Assembly: GCF_009937995.1 (NCBI RefSeq)
Contig: NZ_AP021881.1
Location: 2,418,001-2,482,000, forward strand
Origin: Sulfuriferula nivalis
GTDB lineage: Bacteria > Pseudomonadota > Gammaproteobacteria > Burkholderiales > Sulfuriferulaceae
Direction of reading: 5' to 3'
Length of the DNA stretch: 64,000 nt
Part shown: positions 54,938 to 63,731 of the stretch, one piece after another
Layout: each line of letters starts with the position of its first letter
Numbering within the stretch: the first letter of the stretch is position 1
Position numbers and translations under genes: made by a program
Notes under the pieces: generated by a model
Told to the model about the DNA's origin: nothing
Databases searched by the model: none
What the model saw: only the letters and a program-made list of their open reading frames with translations

Positions 54938-56748
54938 CGTAATAATTCTTCATTGGTACGTTTTGATAGGATAACCAGCTGAACAAAGCTGTTGGCATGA
55001 GCATATAGACCCAGAAACTGCTCGAGTACACGTGCGAAACCATAGATGCCGCTACCAACGAAACTCTCTTCATCAATAGTGACTTGCACTTCAACACCAC
55101 GCACCAGACAGGCAAAAGGATTGCCAGGCAACCAGGCTGTCGTTGGCTTGCTGTTCATTGCCACAATGCCACCCAGCTGGCGACGGGAAATAGGGCTGCG
55201 TGGCAAGTCATACAAAGTCAATGTTTCACGAAACGCATCGATTCCCCCCTGACTCAGCGACAAGTGGTTAAGCGATAACTGGGAGATTAACCGCCAATGC
55301 GCACCATGGCCGCGTTCGAAACGGTAAGGGTCGGTCGGTTTACGCAGAAAGCTGATATTGCGTACAACGGAACCGCCTTCAAGGAAAAGGTCACCGCCTG
55401 GCAACCCATAACTTAACTGCGCGGGTAAATCACGATTGGAGCAGGTAAGCGCCAGACTCAGCGTATCGGTTTCAATGTCAGCAGGGTTAAAATCGATGTC
55501 CACTATGGATATTTCTGTCTCATAGCCAGGGCTTTTAATCGCAGTTATATCATCGCGTCGTTGCACCCAGTAATGGCCATCGCGCTCTGCTGTTTCACCG
55601 TGACGTAATCCATAAAAAGGACGAAACTCGGTAATCGATTCACCTTGCGGGGTCTGCCTGACCATGCGCACATTGTCGATAGAGTAAACTTCATAAGCAT
55701 AGGCGCGCCGCGCATCTGCCAGCACAGGATAGGCACTGGTAGTGTGCGTCAGGCGTATGGGCTCACCGCGTTGTTCGAACAAATTCACCACTGGCGTACA
55801 TCCCAACAGCAATTTTTCTGTTGAGAGCGTACCCAATATGCGCGACAAACTGGAGTCTGCTCTAACATCAGACAGGACCAGATGCAGACTAAACGCATTG
55901 CAGCCTTGCGGTAACAATTTGGCTATAGCAGCCAGATCAATTTCAAAAAAATTGAATTTATCCGGAAAAGCAAAATACTCGGTCAGAATTCGGTAAGCGG
56001 TGTGCGACTGCGCGGGGAAAGGAATCAGCGCTTCATCATCTGCAAAGCCCACCAATTTAAGCGGTATATTATCCAGCGCCACCCAGCGCCCAGTTCGTGG
56101 GATTTCTATATAGGCGCGGATAGTGCGCATGAATAAAGCATCACGAAAAGCTGCACAAAAAGAGGGTTCGCCATGCATGAACACACGCAGCGACTGCAAT
56201 TTTAATTGCGCAAAATTAATTTGTTCGAAAGCGGTTTCAACGCGAATGCTGATAGCCGAACTGGCATTGGCTGGCAACACTACCGTATCAGGCGCTTCAA
56301 CAATGGGATCAAACTGTGCCTGAGTCAGACGTACCGGGGCAATCGCCACATCATAGGCAGTCCGGAACTTGCATGCCAAACCATTTACTGGTCGCGTGTT
56401 TAATTCGGTGCCTCGTTTGAGTATGTTTACACTGGTTAATTGCGCAGCCGCAGCGGTGTAATCCAGATGCGCAATGGAACATGAAGGAAATGGACGCAAA
56501 TAATGCGGGTACATCACTTCAAATAGCGCTTCGGTAAACTCCGGATAATCATCATCCAGCCGACGTGATACGCGTGCGGTTAGTAACGCAAACGACTGTA
56601 TCATGCGCTCGATGTGAGGATCTTCTGACACTTCACCAGACATCTGTAACTGGCTGGCTATTTTAGGATAGCGTTCGGCAAACTCGCGTGAATAACGCCG
56701 AATAAAACTCAACTCTTGTTCATAATAGGGGAGCAAGTCGTCCATCAT
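54901..56748 (-). CDS. tssF: T6SS baseplate protein TssF
   Basis: A 615-aa protein of the TssF/VasA family (DUF879). The start MMDDLLPYYEQELSFIRRYSREFAERYPKIA is the family hallmark, with MYPHYLRPFPSCSIAHL a little later and RTNEELLRCKPRSGDLSLL near the end. It lies 6 bp after tssE and overlaps tssG. Confidence 0.96.
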   Translation of the reverse strand: MMDDLLPYYEQELSFIRRYSREFAERYPKIASQLQMSGEVSEDPHIERMIQSFALLTARVSRRLDDDYPEFTEALFEVMYPHYLRPFPSCSIAHLDYTAAAAQLTSVNILKRGTELNTRPVNGLACKFRTAYDVAIAPVRLTQAQFDPIVEAPDTVVLPANASSAISIRVETAFEQINFAQLKLQSLRVFMHGEPSFCAAFRDALFMRTIRAYIEIPRTGRWVALDNIPLKLVGFADDEALIPFPAQSHTAYRILTEYFAFPDKFNFFEIDLAAIAKLLPQGCNAFSLHLVLSDVRADSSLSRILGTLSTEKLLLGCTPVVNLFEQRGEPIRLTHTTSAYPVLADARRAYAYEVYSIDNVRMVRQTPQGESITEFRPFYGLRHGETAERDGHYWVQRRDDITAIKSPGYETEISIVDIDFNPADIETDTLSLALTCSNRDLPAQLSYGLPGGDLFLEGGSVVRNISFLRKPTDPYRFERGHGAHWRLISQLSLNHLSLSQGGIDAFRETLTLYDLPRSPISRRQLGGIVAMNSKPTTAWLPGNPFACLVRGVEVQVTIDEESFVGSGIYGFARVLEQFLGLYAHANSFVQLVILSKRTNEELLRCKPRSGDLSLL

Positions 56749-56754
56749 TACTCC

Positions 56755-57240
56755 TTAAGTGCGTGCATGACGACGTGCTTTGGTGATCGTGTACTGCAAA
56801 CTGGACGGTTGTAATACTGCATCAAAATTAACGGGTTCTTGTTCCATTTTCAAAACCAGCAAGGCAGCGATAGCAAAATTCAAACGATTGGTAGAGCCAT
56901 CCTCCAGCTCTAATGATGCGCGCACATTGCGTAATCGCGGTTCATGACGAAGTATGGTTTGCTCTAATGATCGGCAAATATAATTTCTATCATTAGCACT
57001 CGACAAACTAAGCCCTGCAAAATCATTTAATCCATAGGTGACGATAGATTTACTACACTCCGGGTAATGACTTAACGTTGTTTCTGACATCACCGAGCGT
57101 GTATTGAGTAATGACTCAAGATCCTTGGCAACGACGTCTTTCATCTCTTCGAGACTTAAACGAGTCACTACGCTGTTCGATGTACCTGTACTTCCAGCCA
57201 TCAATTTGTCAAACAAACCTAGCGTGTAACCCTTCATCAT
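56755..57240 (-). CDS. tssE: T6SS baseplate protein TssE (gp25-like)
   Basis: A 161-aa gp25-like protein that starts sheath assembly on the baseplate. Family features are YGLNDFAGLS, ICRSLEQTILRHEPRLRNVRASL and the C-terminal NFAIAALLVLKMEQEPVNFD. The ORF has several closely spaced starts; 57240 (MMKGYTLGLFDKL) is chosen. It lies after the hcp terminator hairpin, so expression depends on read-through or an internal promoter. Confidence 0.93.
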   Translation of the reverse strand: MMKGYTLGLFDKLMAGSTGTSNSVVTRLSLEEMKDVVAKDLESLLNTRSVMSETTLSHYPECSKSIVTYGLNDFAGLSLSSANDRNYICRSLEQTILRHEPRLRNVRASLELEDGSTNRLNFAIAALLVLKMEQEPVNFDAVLQPSSLQYTITKARRHART

Positions 57241-57262
57241 TAGCAATCCAATTAAGCCCTAC

Positions 57263-57293
57263 AAAATAAAGAACCGCAGACTAGCTGCGGTTC
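57263..57293 (-). terminator. Intrinsic terminator between hcp and tssE
   Basis: A perfect 9-bp stem (gaaccgcag / ctgcggttc, 57271-57293, 5-nt loop) begins 17 bp after the hcp stop. On the minus strand it is followed by tttattttg. It probably attenuates transcription so that the abundant tube protein Hcp exceeds the downstream baseplate proteins. Confidence 0.75.
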
Positions 57294-57310
57294 CAAGGCA
57301 TACCAACAGT

Positions 57311-57802
57311 TTATACAGTTTTGTTGGTAGAAAGATCCCAGCCGCCAGCTGTGTTACCACCTGCGCCGCCATTAACTTTCTGTTGCAGATATTTCCATTT
57401 AACTTGTGAATATTTCAAGCTCACAGTTTCATGAAGAATATCGCCGCCGTTTACTTCAGGTGCTACTCCACTCACCAAAACATTCAACAACTCAATTTCA
57501 AAATATTTAACGCGATCGCCATTGCTGTCAGCGCGTAAAAATTCGAATTTTGCTTTAGGGAAAGTTTTACCTGATGAGCAGTTTTGCAACAACAATGGTG
57601 TAGACAAATCAGCCAATTTTGTCAGCACGATATCTTTATGCTCACAACGCTCTGCTGTGTGACCACCACCTGTTGATGCGGTTGCTGACTTAGGCTGCAA
57701 TACTTCCCAAGTTACTGATTTGCATTCAATCCAGTCTTTATGTGAACTGTCTGTTGACTCACCTTTGATGGTGTCAATTTGTAAATAAACATCTATTGCC
57801 AT
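57311..57802 (-). CDS. hcp: T6SS tube protein Hcp (TssD)
   Basis: A 163-aa Hcp1-family protein forming the inner tube. The start MAIDVYLQIDTIKGESTDSSHKDWIECKSVTWEV is diagnostic, as are KFEFLRADSNGDRVKYFEIELLNVLVSG and DILHETVSLKYSQVKWKY. It lies 31 bp after tssC and is followed by a terminator hairpin. Confidence 0.97.
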   Translation of the reverse strand: MAIDVYLQIDTIKGESTDSSHKDWIECKSVTWEVLQPKSATASTGGGHTAERCEHKDIVLTKLADLSTPLLLQNCSSGKTFPKAKFEFLRADSNGDRVKYFEIELLNVLVSGVAPEVNGGDILHETVSLKYSQVKWKYLQQKVNGGAGGNTAGGWDLSTNKTV

Positions 57803-57833
57803 TATTCAAAAACCCCCTAATGTGTGATTAATT

Positions 57834-59330
57834 TTAAGATTTGGTCGACTGAGGCAGCTCCGCGACCAAACGGAGTGAAACCGAAAGTTCGTCAAGCTGA
57901 AAATGCGGTCTCAAAAACGATACTGCGCGATACACACCAGGACGACCAGGTACTTCAGCTACCTGAACCGATGCTTCCCGCAATGGAAACTGCGCTTTGG
58001 CTTCCTGGCTGGCATTGTCATCCAGCAGTACATATTGCATTAGCCAGCGATTAAGGAAATCTTCCACATTGGATGCAGCAGCAAAACTACCAATTTTGTC
58101 GCGCATCATCGCCTTCATGTAATGCGCGATTCGAGAAACGGTGAAGATATATTGCAATTGTGCTGACAGCACCGCATTCGCATTGGCAGAATCTGTATTG
58201 TATTTTTTAGATTTTTGAGCAGATTGCGCACCAAAAAATGCTGCATAATCGGTATTTTTACAGTGAACCAATGAAATAAATCCGAGGTCACTCAGTTCTT
58301 TTTCACGTCTGTCAGTAATCGCAATTTCGGTTGGACATTTCAGTGCAATTTCACCTTCATCCGTTTTGAATGTATGCGTAGGCAAATCTTCAACCAAGCC
58401 GCCACCCTCGACACCACGGATTGCAGCACACCAGCCGAAGTCCTCAAAAGCCTTGGTCAATTTGGCACCAAACGCATAAGTCGCGTTACACCACAAATAT
58501 TTGCTGTGGTCAGTTCCATCAACGTCTTCAACGAAATTGAAGCCTTCAACCGTTGCCCCATCTTTAGGATTAAATGGCAAGCGACCGAGGAAACGTGGCA
58601 AGGTCAAACCCACATAACGCGCGTCTTCAGACTCTCTGAAAGATTTCCATTTAGCATATTCCACGGTATCAAAAACTTTGGACAAATCGCGTGGACGACC
58701 TAAGTCAGCGTATGTTTCCAATCCAAATAACTCAGGCGAAGCCGCAGATATGAATGGTGCATGTGCAGCTGCTGCAATATGCGACATCTGCTCAACAAAA
58801 TACATGTCTTCTGGTTGGCGTGAAATTTCAAAATCGCCTAACAAGGTTGCAAATGGCGCGCCACCAAAGGTGCCAAATTCTTCCTCATAAACCTTTTTGA
58901 ACATCGCACTTTGATCAAAGTCGAGCGCAGATTGAAAATCCTTGACCAGTTCTTTTTTCGTTGCATTTAACACTTTTATTTTTAGATTGCTGCTGGTTGA
59001 TGTATTACGGATCAGGTAATTCAAGCCAGTCCAGCTAGATTCCAGCCGTTGAAACTCAGGTGCATGCATAATGGCACTCACCTGCGCTGAAATCAGCTGA
59101 TCCAGTTCAGCCACACGCGCATCAAGCGTAGCAGTCAGATTTGCAGACATTACCACCGTGCCTTGCATGACCTGATTCACCAATTCAGAAATCAAATCCT
59201 TCGCTCGCGCATGCTCTGTCGAGGATTTAGCGACTTTACTGTTTTCAATAATCTGGTCTAACAGACTGGGTTCTGCAAACTCAGCGGCAGCGACGCCTTG
59301 AGCAGCTTCATTAAATTGAGCTGACATCAT
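57834..59330 (-). CDS. tssC: T6SS sheath large subunit TssC (VipB)
   Basis: A 498-aa sheath protein. Family motifs include FQRLESSWTGLNYLIRNT, APFISAASPELFG, RYVGLTLPRFLGRLPF, WCNATYAFGAKLTKAF and the C-terminal PGRPGVYRAVSFLRPHFQLDELSVSLRLV. It overlaps tssB by 4 bp (ATGA). The TssB/TssC sheath contracts to drive the Hcp-VgrG needle. Confidence 0.97.
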   Translation of the reverse strand: MMSAQFNEAAQGVAAAEFAEPSLLDQIIENSKVAKSSTEHARAKDLISELVNQVMQGTVVMSANLTATLDARVAELDQLISAQVSAIMHAPEFQRLESSWTGLNYLIRNTSTSSNLKIKVLNATKKELVKDFQSALDFDQSAMFKKVYEEEFGTFGGAPFATLLGDFEISRQPEDMYFVEQMSHIAAAAHAPFISAASPELFGLETYADLGRPRDLSKVFDTVEYAKWKSFRESEDARYVGLTLPRFLGRLPFNPKDGATVEGFNFVEDVDGTDHSKYLWCNATYAFGAKLTKAFEDFGWCAAIRGVEGGGLVEDLPTHTFKTDEGEIALKCPTEIAITDRREKELSDLGFISLVHCKNTDYAAFFGAQSAQKSKKYNTDSANANAVLSAQLQYIFTVSRIAHYMKAMMRDKIGSFAAASNVEDFLNRWLMQYVLLDDNASQEAKAQFPLREASVQVAEVPGRPGVYRAVSFLRPHFQLDELSVSLRLVAELPQSTKS

Positions 59331-59836
59331 TGCTCTCCTTGGTTATGTGTCAATTCGCCAAGCGCATTGAGTTTTTCGGTGTTGTTGAGCACATCATTCA
59401 ATATGTCTTCCAGCTTGTCATTGCCAGCCAACTTATTACGTAAGTCAGCAAGACGAGTGCGCGCTTCGAGTAATTGCTTGAGTGGTTCAACCTGCTGCAC
59501 AACTGCTTCTGGACGGAAATCACTCATAGACTTGAATTTCATGTCTACAGCAAATTCACCACCCTGCGCACTCAGTTCATTAGCCACACGGAATACAGCT
59601 CTAGGCTCAATCGCTGCCAGCATTTCATCAAAATTATCATTATCAACACTGACGAATTTACGATCTTTCAATCGCTTCTTGTCGACTTCAGAAGCACCAC
59701 TAAAATCACCGATTACGCCAGCAACAAAAGGTAATTCCTTTTGCTCAATAGCATCGCCAATTTCAACGTCATAAGTCATTTGCACACGAGGTGGACGCAC
59801 TTTTTGCAGACGTTTTTGCACGCTGTCTTTTGCCAT
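59327..59836 (-). CDS. tssB: T6SS sheath small subunit TssB (VipA)
   Basis: A 169-aa protein of the TssB family: start KDSVQKRLQKVRPPRVQMTYDVEIGDAIEQKELPFVAGVIGDFSG, then NFDEMLAAIEPRAVFRV and SMSDFRPEAVVQQVEPLKQLLEAR. It precedes and overlaps tssC and forms the sheath with it. Confidence 0.97.
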   Translation of the reverse strand: MAKDSVQKRLQKVRPPRVQMTYDVEIGDAIEQKELPFVAGVIGDFSGASEVDKKRLKDRKFVSVDNDNFDEMLAAIEPRAVFRVANELSAQGGEFAVDMKFKSMSDFRPEAVVQQVEPLKQLLEARTRLADLRNKLAGNDKLEDILNDVLNNTEKLNALGELTHNQGEQ

Positions 59837-59898
59837 AATGTTTCTCCCTGATTATTTTTAATTACTGACTGAGGTCAATATTGATAAATACTAAATAT

Positions 59899-60600
59899 TT
59901 ATTTCAATGCACCGAATGGATTACCTGAATTGCTGGCAGGTGGTGGTGAAGATGGCGTTACGCCATGAGCAGGTGCAGCAGTCGAATTAACGGCTGACTT
60001 TGTATGATGAACCGATTTTTTATGTGACTTAGCTATGAGTGCGGACTCGCCTAAATTTTCACGTAAAATTTTAGCCAAATCTTGTGCTTCCGTACGCAAT
60101 GATCCTGAGATCTCATTCTGTGTACGCAAATCAGCCAAAGTTTTCGTTGATAAACGCAGACCACTTACAACGATAATGCTTTTGGCAACTTGATCCTTCG
60201 CATCGCGCTTCAACACTTCTAACGAGTTAACAATCGCCTCCCCATAATTAGCAACATCAAATTGCGCTTGCGCCATTCTTAGCCATGGCGCTTTATCCAT
60301 AGGACTGCTAACTGTTGCCTCTTTAAGAATTGCATAGGCTTTTTCTGGTTGATTAGATTTAAAAGCAATATCCGCTTTTGCAACTGCTGCATTAACCGTT
60401 GCATTATCACTAAACTTAATCGCAGGAATTTGATTTGTTTTGGCTGCTACCGTTTCCGCAGCTACATCTTTGGCGCTTTTACTTACTGTTGTTGTCTGTA
60501 TACCACTAGCAGAATTTGATACATCCTGGTTATTAACTCCTGCACAACCACTCAACAATGCCACAACTAGAAAACCAGATTTCTTTAAATTACTTATCAT
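59899..60600 (-). CDS. TPR-like lipoprotein of the T6SS cluster
   Basis: A 233-aa protein beginning MISNLKKSGFLVVALLSGC (lipobox LLSGC), so it is probably an outer- or inner-membrane lipoprotein. The middle has TPR-like helices (AYAILKEATVSSPMDKAPWLRMAQAQFDVANYGEAI). The C-terminus is low complexity (Pro/Ser/Ala-rich). Start 60600 has GGAG 5 nt upstream; longer starts are unlikely. It lies 62 bp upstream of tssB on the same strand and divergently from tssJ, the place of the TagM-type accessory gene in Burkholderia clusters, but identity is not certain. Confidence 0.75.
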   Translation of the reverse strand: MISNLKKSGFLVVALLSGCAGVNNQDVSNSASGIQTTTVSKSAKDVAAETVAAKTNQIPAIKFSDNATVNAAVAKADIAFKSNQPEKAYAILKEATVSSPMDKAPWLRMAQAQFDVANYGEAIVNSLEVLKRDAKDQVAKSIIVVSGLRLSTKTLADLRTQNEISGSLRTEAQDLAKILRENLGESALIAKSHKKSVHHTKSAVNSTAAPAHGVTPSSPPPASNSGNPFGALK

Positions 60601-60834
60601 CACCACTCCATCCCACAAGCTTAGTAAAGCCACTGTTATTGATTTATACAACCATATGAAAAAATTGAATTTATTCGCACATCACGATTAATCGACAGCA
60701 AAAATTCGCGCTATTTTTTATACTTAAAACTCAATAAAATTTGTCATCCCTTTTTAATAATGCATCAACTCAAAATTAAAAACAATCAAAAACAAGAAAA
60801 TAATTTGGAAATTACAGGAAGATAAATAATAGAT

Positions 60835-60861
60835 TTGCACCTACAGCACTAAAGATATAAT
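60835..60861 (+). promoter_or_regulatory. Candidate promoter of the tssJKL operon
   Basis: TTGCAC (60835-60840) and TATAAT (60856-60861) with a 15-bp spacer lie 65 bp upstream of tssJ in an AT-rich divergent gap of 326 bp (60601-60926). The short spacer makes it tentative; an overlapping TAATAT gives 17 bp. No Shine-Dalgarno motif is clear before tssJ. Confidence 0.35.
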
Positions 60862-60926
60862 ATACGCACTAAATAAAAAATATAACAAAAATAAACACCA
60901 AAACTTACCGCGACATCAATCAATAT

Positions 60927-61541
60927 ATGGCCTTTACTAATAAAATAATCAGTATTCGTGCTGCATTGTCACTAATACTCATAACGACACTTTCTGGGTG
61001 CGCTGCTGCGGGGGCGGTTTCTGCAGTTGCTCAAATAGCAAGCCTGGCAATGAACTCAACTGGCCTAAACAAACCGATCGACCCTAACGCGACAAATAAC
61101 ATTCCATTAAAAATATTAGCCAGCAATGCTTTAAACAGTGACAACCAAAAGCATCCTTTTTCCGTTGTAGTGCGTATTTACCAACTAAAACAAAGCAGCG
61201 CATTTCAACAAGCCTTTTATGATGTATTTTTAGATCCCCAAAAAGAGAAAGATGCATTAGCTGGAGACGTAATCGCAGTTAAAGAAATCACACTTATTCC
61301 AGGTCAAACCTACATTAACACTGAGAAAATTTCTGTTACTGCCGACTATGTTGGTGTGGTTGCGCTCTATCAAGCGCCTGCCTCTGGTAGATGGAAACTG
61401 ACCTTTCCCACCAAAGACATCAAGGACAAGGGATTAGTACTAGGCCTTAATGACTGCTCTATCACAGTCACTGCGGGCAACTCGCTTGAATACACGGACA
61501 ACAAACAAAGCCTGATAAAAACACCGGCACAATGTAGCTAA
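60927..61541 (+). CDS. tssJ: T6SS outer-membrane lipoprotein TssJ
   Basis: A 204-aa lipoprotein with lipobox LSGC (residues 22-25 in LSLILITTLSGCAAAG). The transthyretin-like fold is visible in HPFSVVVRIYQLKQSSAFQQAFYDVFL and YVGVVALYQAPASGRWKLTFP, typical of TssJ/VasD. It anchors the TssM-TssL membrane complex to the outer membrane. It starts the tssJ-tssK-tssL operon. Confidence 0.93.
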   Translation: MAFTNKIISIRAALSLILITTLSGCAAAGAVSAVAQIASLAMNSTGLNKPIDPNATNNIPLKILASNALNSDNQKHPFSVVVRIYQLKQSSAFQQAFYDVFLDPQKEKDALAGDVIAVKEITLIPGQTYINTEKISVTADYVGVVALYQAPASGRWKLTFPTKDIKDKGLVLGLNDCSITVTAGNSLEYTDNKQSLIKTPAQCS

Positions 61542-61581
61542 CTTCAATCAAAATTAAATAATTACAGAAAAAATTACCGAC

Positions 61582-62928
61582 ATGAACGAAACAACTAAAG
61601 TTTTATGGGGTGAAGGTTTGTTTCTCAGACCACAACATTTCCAGCAACAAGACCGCTATCACGAATCCCGTTTACAAACGGCAACAGCATCGCTGCACCC
61701 ATATGCATGGGGCGTCACCAGGGTGCAAGTTGATCGGGGTGCGCTTGCCAATGACTTATTACGATTGCAGGAATTGGTTGCGATATTTCCTGATGGTGAA
61801 CAATATTCAGCTCCCTCCAGTGATGATTTGCCCGAGGCTATTTCGCTAGGCGACATACCCTTGTCACAACAAACCATCACCTACTTTGCCGCATTGCCGC
61901 TGCTTAAAGAATATGGCGGTAATTTCAATGCTATGGAGCAATCATCCTCCGCAGCACGCTATATGCAACGCAATATGGAAACCCCGGATTTATTCACTCA
62001 AGGTGCTCAAGCTGAACTCAGCTACCTGACCAAATCTGTACGACTTGTTTCAGAATTAGAGCCGCGAGATTCTTTAGTAAGCTTCCCACTATTGCGTTTA
62101 AGACGTGCCAGCAGTGGAGGATTTGAGCTGGATCCTAACTTTATTCCACCCTGCATCACCATTCGTAGCGCACCGTTGTTAGTTCAACTGCTGCGCCATC
62201 TGATGGATGCGCTACAAGCTAAAATTAATGCGCTATACGGCCACCACCGCGAACCCAGCAAAAACGTCATAGAATTTCGCTCTGGCGACATTGCATCATT
62301 CTGGTTATTGCATACCGCCAGTGCTGGCTATGCCTCACTCACACACTATCTGAACAATCCTCAATTACCACCTGAGCGCTTATATGAACAACTATTAGGA
62401 TTGGCTGGTGGCCTGATGACATTTTCAAAAAACCAGACATTAAACGATCTTCCTGCCTATCAGCATCTTGATACGGGGGGATGCTTTTTCAAACTCAACA
62501 GCATCATTCGTGAGTTACTGAACACTGTTATTTCCACTCGCCATTTCGCAATCGCTTTGTCTGAAGCGCGCCCATCCTATCACCAGGGCATACTTGATTC
62601 TGGCAAAATTGACGACCGGACTGCTTTCTATCTGGCTGTTTCGGCCAGCGTTCCTGCTACAGAACTGGTCGATACCACGCCACTACGATTTAAGCTGGGG
62701 GCGCCGGATGACGTAGATAAACTGGTCTTGTCAGCCATGCCTGGCGTTAAATTGGTCCACGCACCACAGGTTCCTGCTGCCATACCTGTGCGGCCAGATA
62801 CTTATTACTTTGCGCTGGATAATAAATCGCCGTTGTATGCGCGCATGTTACAAGCGCAAGCCATTTCAATTTACACCCCGTCTGGCATACCAGAACTTCA
62901 TCTTGAACTCTTTGCGGTGACAGCATAA
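61582..62928 (+). CDS. tssK: T6SS baseplate protein TssK
   Basis: A 448-aa protein of the TssK/VasE family (DUF876): start KVLWGEGLFLRPQHFQQQDRYHE, diagnostic for the family, then VNRGALANDL-like VDRGALANDLLRLQELVAIFPDG and the C-terminal PDTYYFALDNKSPLYARML. It links the baseplate to the membrane complex. It lies 40 bp after tssJ and overlaps tssL by one base. Confidence 0.96.
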   Translation: MNETTKVLWGEGLFLRPQHFQQQDRYHESRLQTATASLHPYAWGVTRVQVDRGALANDLLRLQELVAIFPDGEQYSAPSSDDLPEAISLGDIPLSQQTITYFAALPLLKEYGGNFNAMEQSSSAARYMQRNMETPDLFTQGAQAELSYLTKSVRLVSELEPRDSLVSFPLLRLRRASSGGFELDPNFIPPCITIRSAPLLVQLLRHLMDALQAKINALYGHHREPSKNVIEFRSGDIASFWLLHTASAGYASLTHYLNNPQLPPERLYEQLLGLAGGLMTFSKNQTLNDLPAYQHLDTGGCFFKLNSIIRELLNTVISTRHFAIALSEARPSYHQGILDSGKIDDRTAFYLAVSASVPATELVDTTPLRFKLGAPDDVDKLVLSAMPGVKLVHAPQVPAAIPVRPDTYYFALDNKSPLYARMLQAQAISIYTPSGIPELHLELFAVTA

Positions 62929-63710
62929 TGAACACAGCACCTTCATTACTAGACAACAACGTACCCCTCACTGGATCCCCATTGGGCAACGAGCCTGCCA
63001 TGAATTCGGCGCATAGCTTAATGGATTTGATGTACGACGGCTTTTATGCCTTATTCCTGTTAAAAAATGGCAATGCACCCAAAGATGAAGCCAGTTTTGC
63101 TAGGAAATTACAGCAATTTCTCAGCACCGTAGATGTCAATGCAAAAAAATTACACATCTCCGCCGAAGACATCCACATGGCGAAGTATGCATTTTGTGCA
63201 GCTGTAGACGAAACTGTTTTAAAAGGCAATTTTCCCATCAGCGAATCATGGTCTCGGCACCCCTTACAGTTAGTGCTGTTTGGCGATCAATTGGCAGGTG
63301 AACACTTTTTCATGCGACTTGAAGAGTTACGCAGCAAAGGCACACCGCATGTGCAAGCGCTGGAAGTATTCCACATGTGTTTACTGCTGGGATTTCAAGG
63401 AAAATATTTGCTGGAATCCCCTGAAAAACTGCATTATCTGACAGCACGATTAGGTGAAGAAATAGCCAACATCAAAGGCAAGCCAGCTGTATTTTCACCG
63501 CATTGGGACAGGCCAGATCAAGTGATTAACAAGCTGCGTACCGAGACACCACTATGGGTTATGGCTGCCATTTTCGCTGGTGTTGCAATGGCTATATTTG
63601 TTGGTATCAACCAGATGCTTACTCATCACACGCTTACCGCAATTGCAGGGTATAACGACATTATCCAGATGGCGCCCCATCCAGCCACACTGATACTGAC
63701 CCTACCTTAA
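62928..63710 (+). CDS. tssL: T6SS inner-membrane protein TssL (DotU family)
   Basis: A 260-aa DotU/TssL protein. Family features are SAHSLMDLMYDGFYALFLLKNG, MAKYAFCAAVDETVL, RHPLQLVLFGDQLAGEHFF and LEVFHMCLLLGFQGKYLL. A single C-terminal transmembrane helix is at about residues 208-230 (LWVMAAIFAGVAMAIFVGI). It lacks the OmpA-like peptidoglycan-binding domain of longer TssL proteins. Adjacent to tssK; its partner TssM is not in the window. Confidence 0.95.
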   Translation: MNTAPSLLDNNVPLTGSPLGNEPAMNSAHSLMDLMYDGFYALFLLKNGNAPKDEASFARKLQQFLSTVDVNAKKLHISAEDIHMAKYAFCAAVDETVLKGNFPISESWSRHPLQLVLFGDQLAGEHFFMRLEELRSKGTPHVQALEVFHMCLLLGFQGKYLLESPEKLHYLTARLGEEIANIKGKPAVFSPHWDRPDQVINKLRTETPLWVMAAIFAGVAMAIFVGINQMLTHHTLTAIAGYNDIIQMAPHPATLILTLP

Positions 63711-63731
63711 GCTGACTTAGTACACGCGATT

